Origin: Pseudomonas sp. FEN
GTDB lineage: Bacteria; Pseudomonadota; Gammaproteobacteria; Pseudomonadales; Pseudomonadaceae
Assembly (NCBI RefSeq): GCF_904067045.1
Contig: NZ_CAJFDC010000036.1
Span: 637,001 to 701,000 of the forward strand
Reading direction: 5' to 3'
Length of the DNA: 64,000 bases
Positions 43,346 through 49,735 of the stretch are shown in pieces. The position numbers were made by a program, and so were the translations under genes. Under the pieces are notes generated by a model, which made no database searches, was not told the origin of the DNA, and worked only from the letters and a program-made list of their open reading frames with translations. Within the stretch, counting starts at the first letter, position 1, and every line of letters begins with the position of its first letter.

Positions 43346-43658
43346 GACATTCAAGAGCGAGGCGCTGGAGTCGGTTCATGAGTCGGCCAGTGCGTTGCAT
43401 GCCATTGGGGCGATCAGCAAGGCGACCATGCGTGAGTTCGATGAGTCCTGCCTGGCGCCGGTACCGGATGAAATCGCCCCGGAGCAGATCAAGCTGTTAC
43501 GCGAGCGCAACCATGTCAGTCAGCCGGTCTTCGCTCGTTACCTGAACACCAGTGCTTCGACCGTCAAGCAGTGGGAGGCGGGTGATAAGCAACCGAGCGG
43601 CATGGCACTCAAGTTGTTGAGCATCGTGCAGAAATACGGCTTGCAGATATTGGCCTAG
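43338..43658 (+). CDS. HigA-like HTH antitoxin
   Basis: A 106-residue protein. The C-terminal half is an XRE/HigA helix-turn-helix: IKLLRERNHVSQPVFARYL and NTSASTVKQWEAGDKQPSG (residues about 49-90); the N-terminal part should bind the toxin. It probably also represses its own operon at 42953-42969. Its stop codon overlaps the end of a convergent small gene by 4 bp, consistent with the module having inserted there. Confidence 0.82.
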   Translation: MSKTFKSEALESVHESASALHAIGAISKATMREFDESCLAPVPDEIAPEQIKLLRERNHVSQPVFARYLNTSASTVKQWEAGDKQPSGMALKLLSIVQKYGLQILA

Positions 43659-43858
43659 CGCTCGCGGCGATTGCGCGAGCGGTCCTGGGCAAAGGTGCGC
43701 AGCCCGCGGTGGGCACTGGTTTGGCCACGAATCAGACCGGCACGGTCGACCGCTTCAGTGGGCACTAGAGGGGTGGACGGTGGCGGCACGTGCGCAGGCT
43801 CCCCGGCTTCGTTCGAGGACGCAAGATCTTCGGGGTCGGGCGCGGTCGGCAGGGACAT
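43655..43858 (-). CDS. Small Pro/Arg-rich hypothetical protein
   Basis: A 67-residue hydrophilic protein starting MSLPTAPDPEDLASSNEAGE and ending RSRNRRER, probably disordered, with no recognised domain. ATG 43858 has AAGGA about 7 bases upstream, and it lies 48 bp downstream of davA on the same strand, so it may be expressed from the dav operon. It is short and could be spurious; the good ribosome site argues for it. Confidence 0.5.
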   Translation of the reverse strand: MSLPTAPDPEDLASSNEAGEPAHVPPPSTPLVPTEAVDRAGLIRGQTSAHRGLRTFAQDRSRNRRER

Positions 43859-43906
43859 GGGCGTTTCCTTGGAAGAGGAATGCCCATTTTAGCGGATAAC
43901 CGCCGC

Positions 43907-44701
43907 TCAGTCCCGGCTCAGGTCCATGTACAGCGCCGGACGGCGATCTTGCAGGTAGCGGTTGCTGGCCCGTGACGCTTGCATCAGCGCACGGTCCAGG
44001 GTGGCGACGATCAAGGTTTCATCCAGGCCCGCCCGGGCCAGGCGGCTGCCGTCCGGGGCGGCGATGCTGCTCTGGCCGCAGTACTGGATATCGCCCTCAT
44101 GGCCGCAGTAGTTGGCATAGGCCACAAAACACTGGTTCTCGAAAGCCCGGGCCCGAATGGTGACATCGGCGACGAAATCAAATGGCACCATATTGGCGGT
44201 GGGTACCAGGATCACTTCGGCCCCGCTCAGGGCCAGGCGCCGGGTGTTTTCCGGGAACTCGACGTCGTAGCAGATCAGCAGCCCGAACTTCCAGCCGCCC
44301 AGTTCCACCACCGGGAAGTGGTCGGGTCCGGCGCTGAACATCGAGTGATCCAGGTCGCCGTAGAGGTGGGTCTTGCGATAGTTGCACAGGCTCTGGCCCT
44401 GGGCGTCGATCAACTGCACCGCGTTGTAGATCCGGCCCTCCTCATCGCGCTCCGGGTAACCGTACACAATGGCCATGTCCGCCGCCCGGGCGAGGGCGGC
44501 AATATGCTGCGCGCTGGCGCCATCGCGGGCTTCGGCCAGGGCGCCGACGGCTTCGGCGCCGATGTTGTAGCCGCTCAGGAACATCTCCGGGAGCACCAGC
44601 ATGTCCGCGCCCCGGGCCTCGACGGTCAGGCGCTGCAAGCGTTGCAGATTGCCCGCGACATCCAGCGGTTGCGGTGGGCATTGGTAGAGGGCGATCTGCA
44701 C
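43907..44701 (-). CDS. davA: 5-aminovaleramidase (nitrilase family)
   Basis: A 264-residue carbon-nitrogen hydrolase. The catalytic triad is visible: Glu in LPEMFLSGYN (residues about 39-48), Lys in NYRKTHLYGD, Cys in LLICYDVEFPE. It starts at GTG 44701 (VQIALYQCPPQP), with AAGGA upstream; in-frame ATGs further upstream lie in the davB end. It hydrolyses 5-aminovaleramide, the product of DavB, to 5-aminovalerate. The davB-davA order on one strand, 13 bp apart, matches P. putida. Confidence 0.93.
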   Translation of the reverse strand: MQIALYQCPPQPLDVAGNLQRLQRLTVEARGADMLVLPEMFLSGYNIGAEAVGALAEARDGASAQHIAALARAADMAIVYGYPERDEEGRIYNAVQLIDAQGQSLCNYRKTHLYGDLDHSMFSAGPDHFPVVELGGWKFGLLICYDVEFPENTRRLALSGAEVILVPTANMVPFDFVADVTIRARAFENQCFVAYANYCGHEGDIQYCGQSSIAAPDGSRLARAGLDETLIVATLDRALMQASRASNRYLQDRRPALYMDLSRD

Positions 44702-44714
44702 GGGCGGGTTCCTT

Positions 44715-46397
44715 TCAGTCGGCCAGGGCAATCGGACCGATGTCATTGAAGACATCGCCGGGTCCCGGGTTCTCGGCGTGGGTGCGTCCACCGAAGTGGT
44801 TCATGATGCCCCATACCGCATTGAGCGAGGTCTGTACCGCGCCTTCGACCCAGGCCGGCGTCCAGGACACGTCGTCACCGGCAATGAAAATGCCCCGTTG
44901 TTCGGCGGGCATGTCAGCCTGCATGAAGTGCGCGTACATCCGCTGGTTATAGCGATAGTGGCCGGGCAGGGCACCTTTGAAGGCTCCGAGGAAATGCGGA
45001 TCGGCTTCCCAGGACACGGTGATCGGATCGCCGATGATGCGCGCGGCGATATCCACTTTCGGGTAGATCTTCTTCAGCGCGTCCAGGGCCAGTTTCACCC
45101 GTTTGTCGATGGGCTGCGGGAGCATTTTCAGGGCGTCGCTCATCCACGAATACGACAGGCAGATCACCCCGGGCTTATCGTCGCCATTGTCGAACAGGTA
45201 GGTGCCGCGGGTCAGGCGATCGGTGAGGGTCATGCTCATCAGGTCGCGACCGGTTTCCGGGTCCTTGTCCTTCCAGAACGGGCGGTCGACCATGACGAAG
45301 GTTTTCGAGGACTGCATGTAGCGTGTGCGGTCCAGGGCCATCCACATCTTCTGCGAGAACAGCGATTCCTCGCATTCGATCTGGGTGGTCAGCAGCCAGC
45401 TCTGACAAGTGGTCAGGACGGCGGCGTAGTGACGGGTATCGCCCCAATTGTCGGTGACCGCGAACTGGCCATCGGCGGCGCGGGCAATGCGCTTGACGCC
45501 GGTGCGCGGTGCGCCGTGGTGCAGGGTGCTCAGGCTGGTGCCGGCCGGCCAATGGGCGCAGCGCTGCGGCACATGGCGCCAGATCCCCAGCGGCACCTGC
45601 TCCACGCCGCCGACCACCAGGTGTTGGTGATCGTCGCAGTTGGTCATCACCACGCGGAAGATTTCCAGCATCGAGTTGGGGAAATCCGAGTCCCAGCCAC
45701 CGGTACCGAAACCGACCTGGCCGAACACTTCGCGGTGCTGGAACGACAGCTTGGCGAAGGCTTTGGAGGTGGCGACGAAATCGTAGAAGGTGCGGTCGTC
45801 CCACAGCGGCACCAGGGTGTTCCACAGTTCTTTCAGGCGCGGCACGTCGCGCTCGCGAATGGCCTGTTGGATATCGCCGAAGCGCGCGCCGTCTTCCAGG
45901 GCATCGGCCCAGGCGTCGGCGACTTCCTGGAACAGGGCGGGGAGGTCGGCGAGTTTCTCGGCGTAATAGGTTTCGCCTTCGAGATCGATCACCGTGCTGC
46001 CGGAAGCCGGGGTCAGCGGGTTGGGGAAGGGCTTGGTCTCAAGGCCGAGCTTGTCGACGTAGTGGTAGAACGCGGTGGACGAGACTGGGAAACGCATGCC
46101 ACCCAGTTCGGCGATGATACCTTCGGTCCCTTCGAAGTGCTGGGAGCGCAGGCGCCCGCCCATTTTCGAGGCTTCGTAGACGACCGGCTTGAGGCCCAGC
46201 TTCATCAGTTCATAAGCGGCCACCAGGCCGGCGATCCCGGCACCGACAATCGCTACCTCGGCACCGTGATTTTCCGCCGGGATGCTGCCCAGTCCGGCCG
46301 GGTGCTCGATCCAGTCATCGAAGGCGAAGGGGAAGTCCGGGCCGAAGATGGTGATAGGTTTTTTACCGTCGGCAGGATGGCGATTATTCTTGTTCAT
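44715..46397 (-). CDS. davB: L-lysine 2-monooxygenase
   Basis: A 560-residue flavoprotein of the amine oxidase superfamily beginning MNKNNRHPADGKKPITIFGP, essentially the N-terminus of P. putida DavB as I recall it. The FAD dinucleotide motif is VAIVGAGIAGLVAAYELM (residues about 48-65) and the C-terminal flavin site is GIFIAGDDVSWTPAWVEGAV. It oxidatively decarboxylates L-lysine to 5-aminovaleramide, opening the aminovalerate pathway to glutarate. Related tryptophan and phenylalanine monooxygenases share the fold, but the near-identity of the ends and the davA neighbour favour lysine. A 9-bp dyad lies upstream. Confidence 0.93.
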   Translation of the reverse strand: MNKNNRHPADGKKPITIFGPDFPFAFDDWIEHPAGLGSIPAENHGAEVAIVGAGIAGLVAAYELMKLGLKPVVYEASKMGGRLRSQHFEGTEGIIAELGGMRFPVSSTAFYHYVDKLGLETKPFPNPLTPASGSTVIDLEGETYYAEKLADLPALFQEVADAWADALEDGARFGDIQQAIRERDVPRLKELWNTLVPLWDDRTFYDFVATSKAFAKLSFQHREVFGQVGFGTGGWDSDFPNSMLEIFRVVMTNCDDHQHLVVGGVEQVPLGIWRHVPQRCAHWPAGTSLSTLHHGAPRTGVKRIARAADGQFAVTDNWGDTRHYAAVLTTCQSWLLTTQIECEESLFSQKMWMALDRTRYMQSSKTFVMVDRPFWKDKDPETGRDLMSMTLTDRLTRGTYLFDNGDDKPGVICLSYSWMSDALKMLPQPIDKRVKLALDALKKIYPKVDIAARIIGDPITVSWEADPHFLGAFKGALPGHYRYNQRMYAHFMQADMPAEQRGIFIAGDDVSWTPAWVEGAVQTSLNAVWGIMNHFGGRTHAENPGPGDVFNDIGPIALAD

Positions 46398-46508
46398 GGC
46401 TGACCTTGCTGGCGACTCGGGCCGGGCGATATGTCCGGCTGGAGTATAGATAGGAAAAGACTGGGGCCATTGTAGGTAGCAGGGAGTACGTTAAAAAGAC
46501 GCAAAGTG

Positions 46509-46564
46509 TCGTCGTTTTGATAGCTGTTGATACGTTATGACGAAAAATATATTCGAAACGACGA
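46509..46564. promoter_or_regulatory. AT-rich region with 9-bp inverted repeat upstream of davB
   Basis: TCGTCGTTT (46509-46517) and AAACGACGA (46556-46564) are perfect complements separated by 38 bp of AT-rich sequence. The layout (112-167 bp before davB) would suit an Lrp-family octamer, and an Lrp-type gene follows at 46704. Confidence 0.45.
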
Positions 46565-46569
46565 ATTCC

Positions 46570-46674
46570 TGTAGGAGCAGGGCTTGGTCCGGGCGGCGTT
46601 CCGATGAAGCTTTCAGCGCCCTCAAGGCCCTCTTCGCGGCGATGCGGCGCCCCGGCCAGCCCAGCTCCTACAGG
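46570..46674. repeat. REPIN between davB and the Lrp-type gene
   Basis: Arms tgtaggagcagggcttggtcc and ggccagcccagctcctaca, with internal gcgccctcaaggcc..gcggcgatgcggcgcc. Confidence 0.75.
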
Positions 46675-46703
46675 TACGGGGTTCAGTCGGCAAATCGGTG
46701 GTG

Positions 46704-47165
46704 TTAAACCGGCTGTCCCCGGTCGACCTTGCTGCTGAGAATGATCGAGGTCGTGGTCTTCTCCACCCCTTCAACGCTGCCGATCTGGTCGAGCAACTGG
46801 TCCAGCTGTTCTGGCGAGTCGCTGCGCAGCCACGCTACATAATCGAACTCGCCACTCACGGCACAGAGTTGCTGGATCTGCGCCATGGCACTGAGACGCC
46901 GCACCACATCCTTGCCCGAACGCGGCTGGACGGTGATCCCGACATAGGCTTGCAAACCGCCATCAGCCACCCGCCGACCCAGGCGCACGCCATAACCGGT
47001 AATCACCTTGGCCTTCTCCAAGCGCGCCAGTCGTGAGGTCACCGTGGTACGCGCGATCCCCAACTGCCGTGCCAGCATCGCCACGCTTTCGCGGGCATTG
47101 ATCTGCAGGGCGGAAATCAACTGACGATCGATTTCGTCGAGGGCGGGTGGTTGGGTGTCGGACAA
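46704..47165 (-). CDS. Lrp/AsnC-family regulator, probable dav regulator
   Basis: About 153 residues from a TTG at 47165 (MSDTQPPALDEIDRQL), which has GGAG 8 bases upstream; the ATG at 47204 has no ribosome site. N-terminal HTH: LISALQINARESVAMLARQLG.. (residues 15-35) and RTTVTSRLARLEKAKVITGY. The C-terminal RAM/ligand domain includes AVSGEFDYVAWLR. Lrp-type genes accompany davBA in other pseudomonads, so lysine-responsive control of davB is the likely job, but this is context inference. Confidence 0.83.
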   Translation of the reverse strand: MSDTQPPALDEIDRQLISALQINARESVAMLARQLGIARTTVTSRLARLEKAKVITGYGVRLGRRVADGGLQAYVGITVQPRSGKDVVRRLSAMAQIQQLCAVSGEFDYVAWLRSDSPEQLDQLLDQIGSVEGVEKTTTSIILSSKVDRGQPV

Positions 47166-47205
47166 GGTTGGGGCTCCGGTGGCGGGTGTTGAGAGTGGTG
47201 CCATG

Positions 47206-48357
47206 TTACAGGCTTGAGGGATCCGCCGGCCTTAGGCCGGGAATCTGGTAGCGGGTACTGCGTCCGCCTCCGGGAAGGCGATAGAGGCAGCCTTTCTCCA
47301 GAAGATCCGCCAGATGGCGAGTTGCCGTCGCCTTGCTGACTTTGGCGACCGCCTGATATTGCGCGGCATTGATACCACCCTCAAAACCTCTCTCACCGCC
47401 ATCGAGCAGCCTGTTGATAACTTTGAGTTGTTCCGGCGAGAGTTGAAGATGGCGATGCTGTTGCCAATACCGTGCCTTGACCAGCACCCGATCGATATTG
47501 ATCTGAGCCTGTTCCAGGCTGCGCAAAAGGGTTTTCAGGAACCATTGCAGCCAAGGGGTGATATCCATTGAGTCTTTCTGGGAGGACTCGAGGATCTCGT
47601 AATAACCCTTTCTGTCTTCGAGAATGCTCGCGGACAGCGCATAGAACCGAATCGCCTGCTGTTCGCCCTGCGCCAGTGCCAGATCGGTGAGGGTGCGGGT
47701 CAGGCGACCATTGCCATCATCGAATGGATGCAGGGTCACAAACCAGAAATGTGCGACGCCCGCGCGCAGCAATGGATCGAATGCCGTATCTGCCTGAGTG
47801 GCGTTGAACCAGTGGATAAACGCCATCAGTTCTTTGTCGAGTCCGGTGCGCGGAGGTGTCTCGAAATGTACGACAGGTCGATCCAGACGTCCTGAGACCA
47901 CCTGCATTGGCTCGTTACCGCGCAACATGCCAATACGGATTTCTGGTGCCAGAAGGCTTTCATCGGCATGGAACAGCAGCGAGTGCCAATACAGCAGGCG
48001 CTCAAGGCTCAACGGCGAGTGATGGTGTTGCGTTGCGTCCAGCAGCAGTTCCGCCAGGCCTTCGCTACGTGGGCTGGCGGATTGGTCGGCGCTCAGTCCG
48101 AGGCGTCTTGCCAGCGAGGACCTGACTGAACCGACATTCAACGGCTCTCCTTCGATGGCTGAGGAGGCGATGATGTTTTGCAGCAAGGCATCCAGTTCGT
48201 TCTGCGCACTGCTGTCCTTGCCTATGGCGGCGGTCATGCCGAGCAAACGTCCTTGGGCGCGTCCGCATTCCAGCAGCAGCGGCGTCAGGGCCTTTTCCTG
48301 CCAGGTGAAATGAGGCCAGTCGGGCTGCTGCCAGATCCAGTGAGGCAGATCGTTCAT
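47206..48357 (-). CDS. Fic-family protein with C-terminal winged helix
   Basis: A 383-residue protein. A DUF4172-type N-terminal region carries the self-inhibitory motif in IASSAIEGEPLN ((S/T)xxxE(G/N), residues about 63-74). The Fic core holds HPFDDGNGRLTR (about 211-222), the complete HPFx(D/E)GNGR active site for AMP transfer. The C-terminal part (QYQAVAKVSKATATRHLADL and LEKGCLYRLPGGGRSTRYQIPG) is a winged helix. ATG 48357 is preceded by GGAG. Tandem palindromes lie directly upstream, so it may regulate itself. The target of AMPylation is unknown. Confidence 0.88.
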   Translation of the reverse strand: MNDLPHWIWQQPDWPHFTWQEKALTPLLLECGRAQGRLLGMTAAIGKDSSAQNELDALLQNIIASSAIEGEPLNVGSVRSSLARRLGLSADQSASPRSEGLAELLLDATQHHHSPLSLERLLYWHSLLFHADESLLAPEIRIGMLRGNEPMQVVSGRLDRPVVHFETPPRTGLDKELMAFIHWFNATQADTAFDPLLRAGVAHFWFVTLHPFDDGNGRLTRTLTDLALAQGEQQAIRFYALSASILEDRKGYYEILESSQKDSMDITPWLQWFLKTLLRSLEQAQINIDRVLVKARYWQQHRHLQLSPEQLKVINRLLDGGERGFEGGINAAQYQAVAKVSKATATRHLADLLEKGCLYRLPGGGRSTRYQIPGLRPADPSSL

Positions 48358-48376
48358 AGAGGACTCCGCATGAGCG

Positions 48377-48439
48377 TGAGCCGAATAAATCGCTTATTCG
48401 GCTCATATGGTGAGCCGATTGTGCGATTTATTCGGCTCA
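48377..48439. promoter_or_regulatory. Tandem 29-bp palindromic operators upstream of fic
   Basis: Site 1 (48377-48405): TGAGCCGAATAA / TTATTCGGCTCA, 12-bp perfect arms around 5 bp. Site 2 (48411-48439): TGAGCCGA / TCGGCTCA perfect arms around a 13-bp centre. They are 34 bp apart centre to centre. Site 1 begins 20 bp before the fic start. Confidence 0.75.
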
Positions 48440-48556
48440 TCGTCTAGCTGGGAGGTGTAGTGGTCTAATGCTGCATCAGTGCAAGAGCACTGCGACCATT
48501 ACGTCCTTTACGCGTTCGTAGCCCGCCGCCAGTGCCTCGAAATGATGAGAAATAGC

Positions 48557-48593
48557 TGTCCAAAAAACTTATATTTCCTACACATTTTGGACA
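48557..48593. promoter_or_regulatory. 9-bp inverted repeat flanking a TTATAT element
   Basis: TGTCCAAAA (48557-48565) and TTTTGGACA (48585-48593) are perfect complements; between them lies TTATAT (48569-48574), a -10-like element. It precedes the structured RNA at 48719 and may be its operator/promoter. Confidence 0.5.
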
Positions 48594-48718
48594 TGGGAGA
48601 ATGTTGTGTGCGCCCGCTGCTGAGTCTACATTCCTGTTGTCGCTGCAAATTCAGCGATACGGGTTTCGCAGCCCGGTAGTTGAGTTGGCGCACAGCGCCG
48701 CGTATGCGGTTTTTTTAT

Positions 48719-48808
48719 GTCCGCGTTATGGCGGGCTGTGCGCAGGAGGCTTATGCCTGCCGGTTGCCAACTCTCCGGTCTGCGAACCTGCGTACAGTTC
48801 GCCACCCT
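48719..48808 (+). ncRNA. c4-antisense-like structured RNA upstream of a DUF3077 gene
   Basis: TGGCGGGCTGTGCGCAGG (48729-48746) pairs over all 18 bases with CCTGCGTACAGTTCGCCA (48787-48804), three of the pairs being G-U. Those wobbles pair only if the + strand is transcribed. The enclosed 40 bases form a CCGG..CCGG hairpin, and GCAGG (48742-48746) can alternatively pair with CCTGC at 48756-48760. The order of conserved words (tatggcggg..gcctgccggtt..ggtctgcgaacctgcgtacag..gccacc) resembles the phage c4 antisense RNA family from memory. A further hairpin, TCGCTG/CAGCGA, is at about 48639-48657. Confidence 0.6.
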
Positions 48809-48858
48809 TGTTTCGCAGCGAGTGTGGAGAGCCCCTCTTAATGAGTTGGAGATCCACG

Positions 48859-49228
48859 ATGATTAAGAAAATTACCCCTGCCGCCCAAAGATCTCAAGTC
48901 GGCACGGCCCGATACTGCCCGCTTGCTTGATACCCTCGCTTTAACCGTTTCCAAAACCGTCAATTACGCCGACCCTCTCAGGCCCTCGATTTTTGCCATC
49001 CAACCGGGCGTCAAGGCACAGGATGCGCTGATCTACGTGTCGAAATTGCTTGAAGCCGCCGAACTGAACGGTGACGAAATCAGCTTGCACACGAACCCGG
49101 TGGAACGCTCTCTGTTCTGGGGCATGCTCCACTCGGTAGAAATGGCGCGCGCTGTGGTGGATGCCCTGCTTGAGGGATCGTCCTCTCCTCATCACGTCTC
49201 AGCGGCGTTAGACGATCAGCCTTCTTGA
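48859..49228 (+). pseudogene. DUF3077-like protein gene with N-terminal frameshift
   Basis: ATG 48859, preceded by GGAG, opens MIKKITP and then stops after 23 codons. In the +2 frame the sequence continues as PPKDLKSARPDTARLLDTL.. and ..PSIFAIQPGVKAQDALIYVSKLL.. VEMARAVVDALLEGSS to a stop at 49228, a pattern like DUF3077 proteins of pseudomonads. One surplus base near 48877-48885 (C-rich run accccTgccgccc) explains the break. Translation of the second part alone would start at about 48923 (TTG). Either a real frameshift or a sequencing error. Function of the family is unknown. Confidence 0.65.
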
Positions 49229-49310
49229 TTGAAATGGCGCCTGCTGTGGTTGGGGTTCTGATCAGCAGGCTGAACGGACATCTTACGGGCTTGTAAAAAA
49301 GGCTTTTTTG

Positions 49311-49344
49311 CCTCGCCGTAGTGACATTAGTCATTACGGCGAGG
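49311..49344 (+). promoter_or_regulatory. 34-bp hairpin overlapping the relB ribosome site
   Basis: CCTCGCCGTAGTGAC / GTCATTACGGCGAGG: 15-bp arms with one G-T pair and an ATTA loop. The second arm ends in GAGG, the Shine-Dalgarno for relB. As DNA it is an operator candidate for the RelB ribbon-helix-helix dimer; as RNA it would hide the ribosome site. Confidence 0.65.
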
Positions 49345-49353
49345 TGCATGCCC

Positions 49354-49593
49354 ATGGCATCCATCAACGTCCGCATTGACGACGACCTCAAAGCACGTGC
49401 TTACCATGAGCTTGAAAAACTGGGTGTCACCCCTTCCGAGCTGATGCGTCAAGCCTTGCAGTACGTGGCAGAGCGCGGCCAGCTGCCGTTCAAGCCGATT
49501 CTGATGACTGAGGACGATGAGGCCTTGCTCGCCACGGTGCGCGAGCGATTGGCAGCTCCCCAGCGAGTGAAGGTTTCACTGGATGACCTATAG
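49354..49593 (+). CDS. relB: RelB-type ribbon-helix-helix antitoxin
   Basis: A 79-residue protein starting MASINVRIDDDLKARAYHEL; the RHH strand/helix pattern is clear (INVRIDDDLK, GVTPSELMRQALQYV). The acidic C-terminus should bind a RelE toxin. ATG 49354 is preferred (GAGG 9 bases upstream); ATG 49348 is possible. The cognate relE begins in its last codons but is broken, so this antitoxin is probably an orphan. Confidence 0.8.
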   Translation: MASINVRIDDDLKARAYHELEKLGVTPSELMRQALQYVAERGQLPFKPILMTEDDEALLATVRERLAAPQRVKVSLDDL

Positions 49594-49735
49594 CCTTGAA
49601 TTCGATGCGCGGGCGTTAAAGGAGTGGCACAACCCGGGGGAACGCCGTGCGCCAGCGACTCAAGAAGAAGCTGGCTACGGTTGTGCCCAATTCGCACATT
49701 GATGCCAACCGTTCGCATGTGTTGTTCGCGTGTTC
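49583..49735 (+). pseudogene. relE: Decayed relE toxin
   Basis: ATG 49583 overlaps the relB end and reads MTYSLEFDARALKEWH, the normal RelE start. The frame is then lost near 49635-49645 (run of C and G); the continuation VRQRLKKKLATVVPN.. HIDANRSHV is in another frame (from about 49647). The C-terminal half, with the catalytic Arg/Tyr residues (KIKLR..YRLVYQV in RelE), is absent and the chemoreceptor gene ends at 49736. So the toxin is frameshifted and truncated. Confidence 0.8.
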
